This document shows, piece after piece, positions 8,536 through 16,474 of a stretch of DNA of 64,000 nucleotides. The notes under the pieces were generated by a model that ran no database searches, was not told the origin of the DNA, and was given only the letters and a program-made list of their open reading frames with translations. The translations under genes and the position numbers were made by a program. The DNA is taken from the NCBI RefSeq assembly GCF_030412785.1, contig NZ_CP125296.1, positions 186,001 to 250,000 on the forward strand, written 5' to 3'. The stretch is from Paraburkholderia sabiae (GTDB lineage: Bacteria; Pseudomonadota; Gammaproteobacteria; Burkholderiales; Burkholderiaceae). The first letter of the stretch is position 1. The number at the start of each line of letters is the position of its first letter.

Positions 8536-9486
8536 ATGTCCGACCTGACCCTATGTGAATGTTTTGCCCGCGACGGGCTTCAGCACGAGACCGAGTTCAT
8601 CCCGACAGCGCAGAAGGTTGCGTTGATCGATCGCTTTGCGCGAGCAGGTTTTGCGCGAGTGGAGGCGACGTCGTATTCCAATCCCGCCGTCGTTCCGCAG
8701 TTCGCGGACGCGAGCGAGGTGCTGAAGACGTTGCCGCGCGTCGACGGCGTGTACTACAAGGCCACCTGCGCGAACGTGCGTGCCGTCGAGCGCGCGCTGG
8801 CGGATCTCGATGCAGGCATCGGTGCGAACGAAATCAGCTTGCTGGTCTCGGCGAGCGACGCGCATTCGCTTCGCAATCTCAAGCAGTCGCGCGAGGATCA
8901 ATGGCAGCGCATCGAGGCAATGGCTGCTGCCGCGCAAGGGCGCTTCCGGTTGATCGGCACGATTTCCGTTGCGTTCGGGTGTCCGTTCGAAGGCGAGATC
9001 GCGGAGTCGAGCGTGCTTGCCGACGTTGAACGTTTCGCCGCGCTGGGCGTGCGTCACGTGACGCTCGGCGACACGATCGGCGTGGCGACGCAGGCGTCGA
9101 CACAGCGTCTTTTCGGCGCGATGCTGCGCGCGTTTCCCGACGTGCACGCCATCGCGCATTTCCACGACACGCGCGGCACGGGCATCGTCAATTACCTCGC
9201 CGCGTTCGAGGCGGGCGTGCGCCACTACGACGTGGCGTTCGGCGGCGTAGGCGGCCATCCCGCCAAGGTCAAGTATGGCGGCGGGGTGACGGGCAACGTG
9301 TGCACGGAAGATTTCGTGAACGTGCTCGAAACGATGGGCGTGAACACGGGCATCGATCTCGCAGCGATGATGGAAGCTTCCGAAGCCTGCGAGAACGCGC
9401 TGGGCCGCACGCTCGCGAGCCGTGTTGCGCGCACCGGTTTGAATCCGATGCTCACGCGCGCCGGCGAACAGGCGAGCATCGCATGA
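8536..9486 (+). CDS. HMG-CoA lyase family protein with altered active-site loop (316 aa)
   Basis: TIM-barrel lyase of the HMGL-like family that cleaves beta-hydroxy-acyl-CoA compounds. Metal and substrate residues are recognisable: R12-D13 in ARDGLQ and H208/H210 in HFHDTRG. The loop that carries the catalytic cysteine of HMG-CoA lyase (GGxGGCP, Cys266 in the human enzyme) reads GGVGGHP, with H241 in the cysteine position, so the standard reaction may be altered or the substrate may differ. The start at 8536 gives the usual N-terminus; an in-frame ATG at 8494 is possible, and neither has a strong Shine-Dalgarno. The stop overlaps the thioesterase start. Confidence 0.85.
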   Translation: MSDLTLCECFARDGLQHETEFIPTAQKVALIDRFARAGFARVEATSYSNPAVVPQFADASEVLKTLPRVDGVYYKATCANVRAVERALADLDAGIGANEISLLVSASDAHSLRNLKQSREDQWQRIEAMAAAAQGRFRLIGTISVAFGCPFEGEIAESSVLADVERFAALGVRHVTLGDTIGVATQASTQRLFGAMLRAFPDVHAIAHFHDTRGTGIVNYLAAFEAGVRHYDVAFGGVGGHPAKVKYGGGVTGNVCTEDFVNVLETMGVNTGIDLAAMMEASEACENALGRTLASRVARTGLNPMLTRAGEQASIA

Positions 9487-9869
9487 GCACGCTCGCGATC
9501 GAATCGGAGTTCTGCATCGACCAGGGTTTCGAACTCGTCGATCACGGCGACAACTGGGCGACGCTCGCGTGCGTGGTTCGGCCGCGTCATTCGAATCGTC
9601 ACGGTAATGCGCATGGCGGACTGCTTGCGGCGCTGCTCGATACGTCTATGGGCATGTCGGTGCGAACCAGTGGGCGGGTCGAGAATCTCGGCACGGCGAG
9701 TCTCACTGTCAACTATCTGAAACCGGCGCGCGGCCGTATCGTCGTGCATGCACAGGTACGTCGATGCGGCCGCACGCTCGCGTTCTGCGAAGCCGAAGCG
9801 CGCAACGCCGACGACGATGTGGTCGCGACCGCGAGCGCCGTTTTCGCAGTGGCGCCCATCAATAAATAA
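9483..9869 (+). CDS. PaaI-type hotdog-fold thioesterase (128 aa)
   Basis: Small acyl-CoA thioesterase of the PaaI/YdiI group. The signature RHSNRHGNAHGGLLAALLDTSMG has the HGG motif at the start of the long hotdog helix with an aspartate as likely general acid/base. SLTVNYLKPARG is the usual second conserved strand. The ATG at 9483 overlaps the lyase stop (ATGA), so the two are co-translated. In a CoA-dependent pathway it may release free CoA from dead-end thioesters, as PaaI does in phenylacetate degradation. Confidence 0.88.
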   Translation: MSTLAIESEFCIDQGFELVDHGDNWATLACVVRPRHSNRHGNAHGGLLAALLDTSMGMSVRTSGRVENLGTASLTVNYLKPARGRIVVHAQVRRCGRTLAFCEAEARNADDDVVATASAVFAVAPINK

Positions 9870-9973
9870 CGGCCCCGGCGGGCACGGAACAGTAAGATCC
9901 TTCTGCTAAAATGCGTGACGATGTCATACAAGTTGCGCGCGGCCGCGTCGAGCGGAATTCGGCGGAGGAAAAT

Positions 9974-10525
9974 GTGGGAACGGCGGTTAAAAAAGGAAAA
10001 GGGCAATCGGCCGGTAGCGCGGCCGCGCAAGCAGACGACCTGCCCGCGTTGGGCGATTTGCGCGACCTGGTCTCGTTTCAGCTGCGTCAGCTGTCGAACA
10101 TCTACACGAAGGGCTCGTCGAGCGCGTACGAACTCCGTTTCGGTCTCACGATGAATGAGTGGCGCTGCATCGCGCTGCTGCACGGCAAGCGCGGCATGTC
10201 GATGAATCGACTCGCGGAGCATGCGCAGTTCGATCGCGGGCTCGCGAGCCGCACGGTGCGCGGCCTCGAAGAGCGAGGTCTGCTCGCACGCGAGGCCGAT
10301 GCATCCGACGGCCGCGGCGTCATCATCACGTTGACAAAAAGCGGCAAGGCGCTGGTGTCGGAAGTGTTCCCCGTCGCGGAAGAGCGCAATGCGCGCTTGC
10401 TGTCGTGCCTCACGCGTGCGGAGCGGGAGATGTTGCCGGGCATACTGGAAAAGCTGACGCATCAGGCGCGCGCGATGCTCGATCAGGAGCGCGAGGAAGC
10501 GGAGCTTCGGTCGGAAGAGGATTGA
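9974..10525 (+). CDS. MarR family transcriptional regulator (183 aa)
   Basis: Winged-helix regulator. The HTH region is MNRLAEHAQFDRGLASRTVRGLEERGLL and the wing follows with DGRGVIITLTKSGK. A GTG at 9974 has GGAGG five bases upstream, so I prefer it; an ATG at 9911 without a Shine-Dalgarno would add 21 residues. The N-terminal 25 residues are low in structure and alanine-rich. It is the last gene after the lyase and thioesterase and probably controls the divergent catabolic operons through a CoA-thioester or aromatic-acid ligand, as many MarR proteins do (inference). Confidence 0.87.
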   Translation: MGTAVKKGKGQSAGSAAAQADDLPALGDLRDLVSFQLRQLSNIYTKGSSSAYELRFGLTMNEWRCIALLHGKRGMSMNRLAEHAQFDRGLASRTVRGLEERGLLAREADASDGRGVIITLTKSGKALVSEVFPVAEERNARLLSCLTRAEREMLPGILEKLTHQARAMLDQEREEAELRSEED

Positions 10526-10593
10526 CTCAGGGATTGACTCAGGAACGGCGAATGCGACCCGGAAGGGTGATTCAACCACCGGAGCGCACAATC

Positions 10594-10812
10594 ATGTCCC
10601 ATCGACTCAAAACAGGCGATCGCGTCACGTGGAACACTCCGCAAGGCCCAACGACAGGCACGGTCGTCCGCCGGATCATCCGGGATACGGAACTCGACGG
10701 TCAGAATGTTGCCGCGTCGAAGGACGACCCGCATTACGAGGTCGAAAGCGAGAAAAGCGGTGAACACGCGGTGCGGTCCGCGGAGGGACTGGAAAAGGTG
10801 CACAAGCACTGA
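10594..10812 (+). CDS. DUF2945 / HVA1-type TUDOR-fold small protein (72 aa)
   Basis: Short basic protein with the family pattern: MSHRLKTGDRVTWNTPQG at the start, a TTGTV turn, then KDDPHYEVESEKSGEHAVRSAEGLEK. This matches the hypervirulence-associated TUDOR domain family (DUF2945), whose bacterial members have no settled function. GGAG lies nine bases before the start. It follows the MarR gene by 68 bases and may be transcribed with it, though no functional link is visible. Confidence 0.8.
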   Translation: MSHRLKTGDRVTWNTPQGPTTGTVVRRIIRDTELDGQNVAASKDDPHYEVESEKSGEHAVRSAEGLEKVHKH

Positions 10813-10960
10813 CCTGAACCCTGAGTGACATCGTCGTTCGTGGCGGTGTCGGCATTGGAATAACCGCCGTTGCCAGTCCCGGTATCAGGCTTCGCTCGCA
10901 CGCGAACGGGCTCGGGATTGGCGCGTCGGCGACGTCCGTCTGGTCGCTGGGCTTCGTCAC
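10734..10960 (-). pseudogene. Possible frameshifted remnant of a small acidic gene
   Basis: On the minus strand two frames look protein-like in succession. From a GTG at 10960 one frame reads TKPSDQTDVADAP, then the neighbouring frame continues as NPEPVRVRAKPDTGTG and NGGYSNADTATNDDVTQG. A single missing base near 10920 would join them into one small hydrophilic protein. The continuing frame runs antisense into the DUF2945 gene before stopping. This rests on composition only; no homologue was checked. Confidence 0.3.
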
Positions 10961-11111
10961 CACACCCCCACCCCATCTTTTCCCAATCCTCCCCATTTCT
11001 CGTGATATATTACATATCAATCCGCCGCCATTCTGCTTCTGAATGACAGCGCGGTCGGCTACTGCCAGAAGATTCGTTCATGCGCACACCGCGCTCCATC
11101 CGGGTTCCACC

Positions 11112-11789
11112 ATGTTCGATCCATCGCTGCTTGGCCGACTGTCCTTCACGCCCGCGCAGGCCGTCAAAGGTCCCTTTCCGCCCGGCCGCAACCGGCTAGG
11201 CATTGCTGGCGAACGTGACGCGATCCTGTATGTGCCGGCCGGCCTCGAACTGGATCGACCCGTGCCGCTCTTCGTGATGTTTCATGGCGCAGGCGGTTTC
11301 CCGGAAAAGGTTCTGCCCTACATCGAAGAACACGCCGAACGCGACAAATTCCTCGTCCTCGCGCCACATTCGCTGTACCCAACGTGGGACATCGTAATCG
11401 GCGGCAGCGGCCCGGATCTGGAGCGGCTCGACCGCGCGCTCGTCGAAGTAACATCGCGCTATGCGATCGATCGCACTCGTCTCGCTTTCGCAGGATTCTC
11501 CGATGGCGCGAGCTACGCGCTGTCGATGGGCATCACGAACGGCGACATCGCGAGCCACGTGATCGCGTTTTCCGGCGGCTTCATGTCGGTGTTCACACAG
11601 GAAGGCGCGCCCAGAGTCTTCATCGCGCACGGCTTGAGCGACGAACAGTTGCCCATCGAAACCAGCGGCCGCGCAAACGCGACCAAGCTGAAAGCGGCGG
11701 GCTACGACGTGCAATACATCGAATTCAATGGGCTGCATGCCATCCAGCCTGCCGTCGTCGGCATGGCCGTGCAGTTCTTTCTCGGCTAG
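11112..11789 (+). CDS. Alpha/beta hydrolase, phospholipase/carboxylesterase-like (225 aa)
   Basis: Cytosolic serine hydrolase with no signal peptide. The oxyanion segment FHGAGG at about residues 57-62 and the nucleophile elbow GFSDGAS with S130 resemble the carboxylesterase/phospholipase and PHB-depolymerase-like families; the histidine in GLHAIQP near residue 214 completes a likely triad. I chose the ATG at 11112 (MFDPSLLGRL) over an upstream frame start at 11043, which adds a basic, non-homologous tail. It precedes the AAA ATPase by 54 bases on the same strand. The substrate is unknown. Confidence 0.82.
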   Translation: MFDPSLLGRLSFTPAQAVKGPFPPGRNRLGIAGERDAILYVPAGLELDRPVPLFVMFHGAGGFPEKVLPYIEEHAERDKFLVLAPHSLYPTWDIVIGGSGPDLERLDRALVEVTSRYAIDRTRLAFAGFSDGASYALSMGITNGDIASHVIAFSGGFMSVFTQEGAPRVFIAHGLSDEQLPIETSGRANATKLKAAGYDVQYIEFNGLHAIQPAVVGMAVQFFLG

Positions 11790-11843
11790 CGGGCGGCGCG
11801 GTGCTGCCGTGAAGCCGCGTCACCATCAGATACGAGTGCGTCT

Positions 11844-13466
11844 ATGGACTTTGAAATACCGGAATCGCTGGTGCATCCGCTGCTCGCGATGATCGAATCG
11901 GGATCGCCGCTCGCAAGACAACTCAATCAGCACGGCGCATGTCACGGCAGCATGGTCGTGTCGAGCAAGCTGTTCGATTCCCGGGCGCTCAACACGCTCT
12001 ATTCGCTGAGCAAGGCGAACAACGAACGTGCGCTGATGTTCCAGATGCTCGCGCTCGACAACATCTACAACGCGCCGCAAGCGCGCACGATACCGAGCCT
12101 CGAACAGCTGGTGGCGGGCCTGATCGCGTATCTGACGCGCGACCCGATCGACGGCTGGCTGTACAGCCGCGCGAAGGACGGCACGCTGCTGCCGTGGCTC
12201 GTGCGCCGCATGCGGCTCGTCGAACCCGATCAGGGCACGCCGTATGTCGTGATCGACATGCTCGCGAACACGATGCAATCCGCGAACTCCGAGCGCACCG
12301 AGCATCACTTGCGGCTTTCGGGCATGACGACGTCGCTCGTGATCAACCGGCACGATATTGTCGATCGCACGATTCCGGAGTTGCTCGCCGAATTCGGCTT
12401 CTACAAGGAATGCGCCGAGTTCAAGCACGAATACGAGCGGCACGCGGAGCGCTTTCTGCAGTTCCAGCCGCGTTTTGGCGCACAGTTCGTCGTATCGAAG
12501 GCAGCGTTCACGGTCGATCCGAAAAACGGAGCGGAGCTGGTCCGCATTCCCGACGGCGTGATCGCGAAATGCGTGAATGATGAAGAGACGCTGGAGCGCC
12601 GTTTCCAGGCGACGGCCGACGCAGGGTTCTGGCGCGGCGCGAGCATCGACAGCGGCTTCGACAAGGTGCCGCTGCATTGCTACGTGTGCCTGTTTCATCT
12701 GGAATGGCACAGCAATATCTGGGTGCATGTGCAGCACATCGACGAGTATCGCTATCAGCCTGAACTGCGCGACAAGCTCGTGTTGCCGAACAATCATCGC
12801 GATCTGATCGACATTCTGACGTCGAAGACGAATGTGTTCGTGCAGGACTTCGTGCCGGGCAAATCGGGCGGCACGACGATTCTTTGTCAGGGCGCGCCTG
12901 GACTCGGCAAGACGCTGACGGCGGAAGTCTATTCGGAAGTGGTCGGCAAGCCGCTGTATCGCGTGCATTCGGGGCAACTCGGCACGACGGCGGCGTCGGT
13001 CGGCGCGGCGCTGTCGGGCATCCTGCAACGCGCGACGCGCTGGGACGCGATCCTGCTGCTCGACGAAGCCGACGTCTATATTCGCCGCCGCGACAACGAC
13101 CTCGAACACAACGCGATCGTCGCGGAATTTCTGCGCACGCTCGAGTACTTCAACGGCTTGCTGTTCATGACGACCAACCGCATCGACGATGTCGACGATG
13201 CGATCCTGTCGCGCTGCATCGCGAAGATTCACTACGAAACGCCGCCGCGCATCGACGCGATGCGTTTGTGGAAGCTGCTCGCCGAACAGCTGGGCGCCGA
13301 TCTTTCCGACGATCTGATCGACGCCCTCACGAACGCGTGGCCACAAGCGAGCGGGCGAGACATCAAGGAACTGCTGAAGCTGACCACGCGCTACTGCCGC
13401 GCCAAGGAGATTCCGCTCTCGGAAGACGCGTTCAGAATCTGCGCGTCGTTTCGCGGACACGCGTAA
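11844..13466 (+). CDS. AAA-family ATPase with uncharacterised N-terminal region (540 aa)
   Basis: The C-terminal third is a classic AAA module: Walker A GAPGLGKT near residue 350, Walker B LLLDEAD at about 404-410, sensor 1 in FMTTNR near 441 and a C-terminal helical lid with GRDIKELLKL near 505. The first 330 residues match no domain I recognise and contain the patterned stretch LHCYVCLFHLEWHSNIWVH just ahead of the ATPase. There are no membrane segments or signal peptide. Proteins of this layout probably remodel other proteins, but the client is unknown. It lies between an esterase (same strand) and the PHA synthase (convergent, 12 bases away). Confidence 0.85.
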   Translation: MDFEIPESLVHPLLAMIESGSPLARQLNQHGACHGSMVVSSKLFDSRALNTLYSLSKANNERALMFQMLALDNIYNAPQARTIPSLEQLVAGLIAYLTRDPIDGWLYSRAKDGTLLPWLVRRMRLVEPDQGTPYVVIDMLANTMQSANSERTEHHLRLSGMTTSLVINRHDIVDRTIPELLAEFGFYKECAEFKHEYERHAERFLQFQPRFGAQFVVSKAAFTVDPKNGAELVRIPDGVIAKCVNDEETLERRFQATADAGFWRGASIDSGFDKVPLHCYVCLFHLEWHSNIWVHVQHIDEYRYQPELRDKLVLPNNHRDLIDILTSKTNVFVQDFVPGKSGGTTILCQGAPGLGKTLTAEVYSEVVGKPLYRVHSGQLGTTAASVGAALSGILQRATRWDAILLLDEADVYIRRRDNDLEHNAIVAEFLRTLEYFNGLLFMTTNRIDDVDDAILSRCIAKIHYETPPRIDAMRLWKLLAEQLGADLSDDLIDALTNAWPQASGRDIKELLKLTTRYCRAKEIPLSEDAFRICASFRGHA

Positions 13467-13478
13467 CGCTGCGCGCAA

Positions 13479-15185
13479 TCAGTCGGCGCGCACTTTGACG
13501 TAACGGCCCGGCGCGGGTTCGATGGGCTTGTACTTCGCGCTGCCGGGGGTCGTGCGCGCCTTCACTTCGTCGCCCGCATGCTGCTTGACCCAGCGGATCC
13601 AGTGATTCCACCAGCTGCCCGCTTGTCGCGTCGCGCCCGTCAGCCATTGCTCCGCATCGCTGTCCGGCGTGCCGCCCGTCCAGTAGCTGCGCTTGTTTCT
13701 TGACGCTGGATTGATGACGCCGGCGATATGGCCGCTCGCACCGAGCACGAACTCCGTGTCACCGCCGAGCAATTGCGTCGACTGATACGCGGAGCGCCAC
13801 GGCACGATGTGATCTTCCTCGGTCGCGAGCAGATACGCAGGCATGTCGATGCGCCCGAGATCCACGGGCGTGCCGCACATCCTCAGCCGGTTCGGCACGC
13901 GCAGGCTGTTCTCCAGATACATGTTGCGCAGATACCAGCTGTACATCGGGCCGGGCAGGTTGGTCGTGTCCGCGTTCCAGTAGAGCAGGTCGAACGCGGC
14001 GGGCGTCTTGCCCTTCAGATAGTTGTTCACGACGTACGGCCAGATCAGATCGTTGGCGCGCAGCGTCTGAAACACGAAACCGAGTTCGCGTCCCGGATAG
14101 AGGCCGCCGCGACCGATCGTGTGCTCGCGCATCGACACGCCGGTTTCGTCGATGAACACGCCCAGATCGCCGGGTTCGCTGAAGTCGAGCAGCGCCGTCA
14201 GCAGCGTCGCGCTCGCGACGGTGTCGTCGCCCTTCGCGCGCATCACGGCGAGCGCCGACGACAGCATCGTGCCGCCGACGCACCAGCCCAACGCATTGAC
14301 CTTGTCCGCGCGGGTGATCGTCCGCGCGACTTCGAGTGCCTTCATCACGCCGCTCTCGAGATACGCGTCCCATTGCGTATCTGACATCGTTTCATCCGGA
14401 TTCCGCCACGACACCAGAAAGACCGTCAGGCCCTGTTCACACGCGAAGCGCACGAACGAGTTGTCGGGTTGCAGATCGAGAATGTAGAACTTGTTGATGC
14501 AGGGCGGAACGATCACGAGCGGCCGTCGCGCGACGGTCGGTGTGAGGGGCGCGTACTGGATCAGCTGAAACAGTTCATTCTCGAACACGACCGAGCCTTC
14601 CGACGCTGCCACGCTGCGGCCCACTTCGAACGCGCTGCGATCGGTGATCGAAATGCAGCCGTCCTTCATGTCCTCCAGCAAGCGGGTCGCGCCCGACACG
14701 AGACTGCTGCCGTTCGATTCGAGCGCGTGCCGGATGACTTCGGGATTGGTCGCGGCATAGTTCGTCGGACTCGCGAGATCGATGAACTGGCGCGTGTAAA
14801 AGCGCAGCTTGTGCTTTTCTTTTTCATCGAGCGTGCTCGCCTCGACCATGTCTTCGAGCATGCGCGCGGTGATCAGGTAGTGCTGCTTGAGCAGGCTATA
14901 CCAGCCATTGTTCGACCAGTCTTCGGCATGGAAGCGGCGGTCGCCTTGCTCCGGCTGAACCACCGGCTGCGATGCGAACTTGCCGCCCGCCGTACTCGTC
15001 AACACGCTCGTGAACAGCGCGGTCTGCTGTCGCCAGTAATCGGCGCTTGCCTGTGTGAGCGTCTTGCGCGTGTTGCCCGTTTCATTGCCCGCTTCATTCG
15101 ACAGCGGCAGCGCACGCCAGAAATTGAACCCGGCTTTGACCCAGCCCGACGCGAATTCGTCGGGCATGCTAAATGGCATCTTCAT
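13479..15185 (-). CDS. phaC: Class I polyhydroxyalkanoate synthase (568 aa)
   Basis: Polymerises (R)-3-hydroxyacyl-CoA into PHA at the granule surface. The lipase-box-like motif GWCVGG carries the catalytic cysteine C302, with D458 in TEEDHIVPW and H486 in GASGHIAG as the rest of the triad. The tryptophan-rich C-terminal WWNHWIRWVKQHAG region is typical of class I enzymes. The length is normal. No phaA or phaB gene lies next to it; instead a MaoC-type hydratase is 14 bases upstream on the same strand, so monomers may come from fatty-acid oxidation. It is probably a secondary copy beside a main phaCAB operon elsewhere (inference). Confidence 0.95.
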   Translation of the reverse strand: MKMPFSMPDEFASGWVKAGFNFWRALPLSNEAGNETGNTRKTLTQASADYWRQQTALFTSVLTSTAGGKFASQPVVQPEQGDRRFHAEDWSNNGWYSLLKQHYLITARMLEDMVEASTLDEKEKHKLRFYTRQFIDLASPTNYAATNPEVIRHALESNGSSLVSGATRLLEDMKDGCISITDRSAFEVGRSVAASEGSVVFENELFQLIQYAPLTPTVARRPLVIVPPCINKFYILDLQPDNSFVRFACEQGLTVFLVSWRNPDETMSDTQWDAYLESGVMKALEVARTITRADKVNALGWCVGGTMLSSALAVMRAKGDDTVASATLLTALLDFSEPGDLGVFIDETGVSMREHTIGRGGLYPGRELGFVFQTLRANDLIWPYVVNNYLKGKTPAAFDLLYWNADTTNLPGPMYSWYLRNMYLENSLRVPNRLRMCGTPVDLGRIDMPAYLLATEEDHIVPWRSAYQSTQLLGGDTEFVLGASGHIAGVINPASRNKRSYWTGGTPDSDAEQWLTGATRQAGSWWNHWIRWVKQHAGDEVKARTTPGSAKYKPIEPAPGRYVKVRAD

Positions 15186-15199
15186 GTTGCGTCCTGCTG

Positions 15200-15670
15200 T
15201 TACGCGTTTGCTGCCGCAAGCCCGGCGCTTGCCTTGATCTGCGCATCGCGCGACGTGGGCATGACCACTGCATCGCCGTCGATCACAACCTTACCGTCGA
15301 CCGTGCATACCGTCGACAACACCACGCGGCGTTTTTCGGCGATCAGTTCCTTGATCGTGACTTCCGCCTGCACCGTATCGCCGGGACGAACGGGGGCCTT
15401 GAAGCGCAGGTTTTGTCCGAGATAGATGGTGCCGGGACCGGGCAGGCGGCCCGCGATCGTCGCGGAGATGATGCTCGCCGTCAGCATCCCGTGCGCAATG
15501 CGTCCCTTGAAGGGTGTGGTTTGCGCGAATTGTTCGTTGATGTGGACCGCGTTGATGTCGCCCGAAGCACCCGCGAACAACAGAATGTCCGCCTCCGTGA
15601 TGGTCTTGGCGAACGTGGCGCTCATGCCAGGACGCAGGTCTTCGAAGTCGTATCCGTTCAGCTCGTTCAT
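15200..15670 (-). CDS. MaoC-type (R)-specific enoyl-CoA hydratase, PhaJ-like (156 aa)
   Basis: Hotdog-fold hydratase. The motif ADILLFAGASGDINAVHINEQFA holds the catalytic Asp and His of the (R)-hydratase family, followed by GRIAHGML as in PhaJ. Such enzymes turn trans-2-enoyl-CoA from beta-oxidation into (R)-3-hydroxyacyl-CoA, the PHA synthase substrate. The start at 15670 has AGGA just upstream; the twelve extra codons to 15706 look non-coding. It is directly upstream of phaC with only 14 bases between, so they form an operon that couples fatty-acid oxidation to polymer storage (inference from family and order). Confidence 0.9.
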   Translation of the reverse strand: MNELNGYDFEDLRPGMSATFAKTITEADILLFAGASGDINAVHINEQFAQTTPFKGRIAHGMLTASIISATIAGRLPGPGTIYLGQNLRFKAPVRPGDTVQAEVTIKELIAEKRRVVLSTVCTVDGKVVIDGDAVVMPTSRDAQIKASAGLAAANA

Positions 15671-15772
15671 GATTCTTCCTTGCAGCAGGCGCGCGATTGC
15701 ACGCATGATGTGCCGCTGTCTGGCGGCTTTCCGATGTGAGAAAGCAAGGTAGCACGGCGAAAACGGGCTGCT

Positions 15773-15790
15773 CCCCCCAGGCGCGGGGGG
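15773..15790. terminator. C6/G6 hairpin between pdeM and phaJ genes
   Basis: CCCCCC at 15773-15778 and GGGGGG at 15785-15790 pair around a six-base loop. It lies in the gap after the PdeM gene and before the MaoC gene on the minus strand, so it could end the repair operon. No T-tract follows, so a Rho-independent terminator is not certain. Confidence 0.35.
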
Positions 15791-15805
15791 TATGCGCGTG
15801 AGGCC

Positions 15806-16474
15806 CTAACGACACTCGCGCACGGCGATCACGCGATTCTGTGCGACGGCATAAATCGCCGCGTCGTCGGCGGAGTGATTGACGACGAAGCCGCCCGTGA
15901 ATGCGCCGAACGCAGGCAGCACACCGCAGCGCGCGGAGAAACGGAAGCAGGGCACGCGTACGGTGTCCGCGCGGCTCGCGATCACATAGACAGGATGCTG
16001 GTGGCCCGCCAGCACATACGCGCCGTCGACGGCCTGCGGATAGTGACACAACGCCCACGGCCCCAACATCCACGGCTCGAACACCGTTTCGACGCCGAAC
16101 GACGGCGGCAACAATCCGGCATTGCGATCGTGATTGCCTTCGACCATCACGACGCGAACGGGCGCATGCCGCTCGCGCCACGCGTGGAGCGCATCCATCG
16201 TCTCGCTGCCGAGCGATTCGCGGCCATGCAGCAGATCGCCGAGAAACACGATCGATTCCGGCCGATGCGCGTGGATCAATGAATCGAGCCGTGCGAGATC
16301 GTCGGTCGTTGCGCCGGCGGGCACGGGCACACCGTGCGCGCGGAACACGGCGTCCTTGCCGAAATGCGCATCGGCGATCAACAGGCATTTCAGTTGCGGA
16401 TCGAACGCGGCACGTTGTGCCGACAGCAGCAACGGATGACCACCCGCTTCGACGGTGACGGTTTCGAATGTCAT
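15806..16474 (-). CDS. pdeM: Ligase-associated DNA-damage-response endonuclease PdeM (222 aa)
   Basis: Calcineurin-like metallophosphoesterase. Metal-binding motifs appear in order: DAHFGK near residue 35, FLGDLLHGRES near 98, GNHDRN near 115 and AGHQHP near 158. This pattern matches the PdeM family found with a DEXH helicase, an exonuclease and an ATP-dependent ligase in bacterial repair clusters. The ATG overlaps the helicase stop in an ATGA arrangement, so both are co-translated. The exonuclease and ligase partners are not beside it in this window. Confidence 0.9.
   Translation of the reverse strand: MTFETVTVEAGGHPLLLSAQRAAFDPQLKCLLIADAHFGKDAVFRAHGVPVPAGATTDDLARLDSLIHAHRPESIVFLGDLLHGRESLGSETMDALHAWRERHAPVRVVMVEGNHDRNAGLLPPSFGVETVFEPWMLGPWALCHYPQAVDGAYVLAGHQHPVYVIASRADTVRVPCFRFSARCGVLPAFGAFTGGFVVNHSADDAAIYAVAQNRVIAVRECR

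Noticed and set aside
11826..13478. 550-codon minus-strand frame opposite the AAA ATPase
   Set aside because: Nearly coextensive with the ATPase gene, whose Walker motifs decide the real strand.
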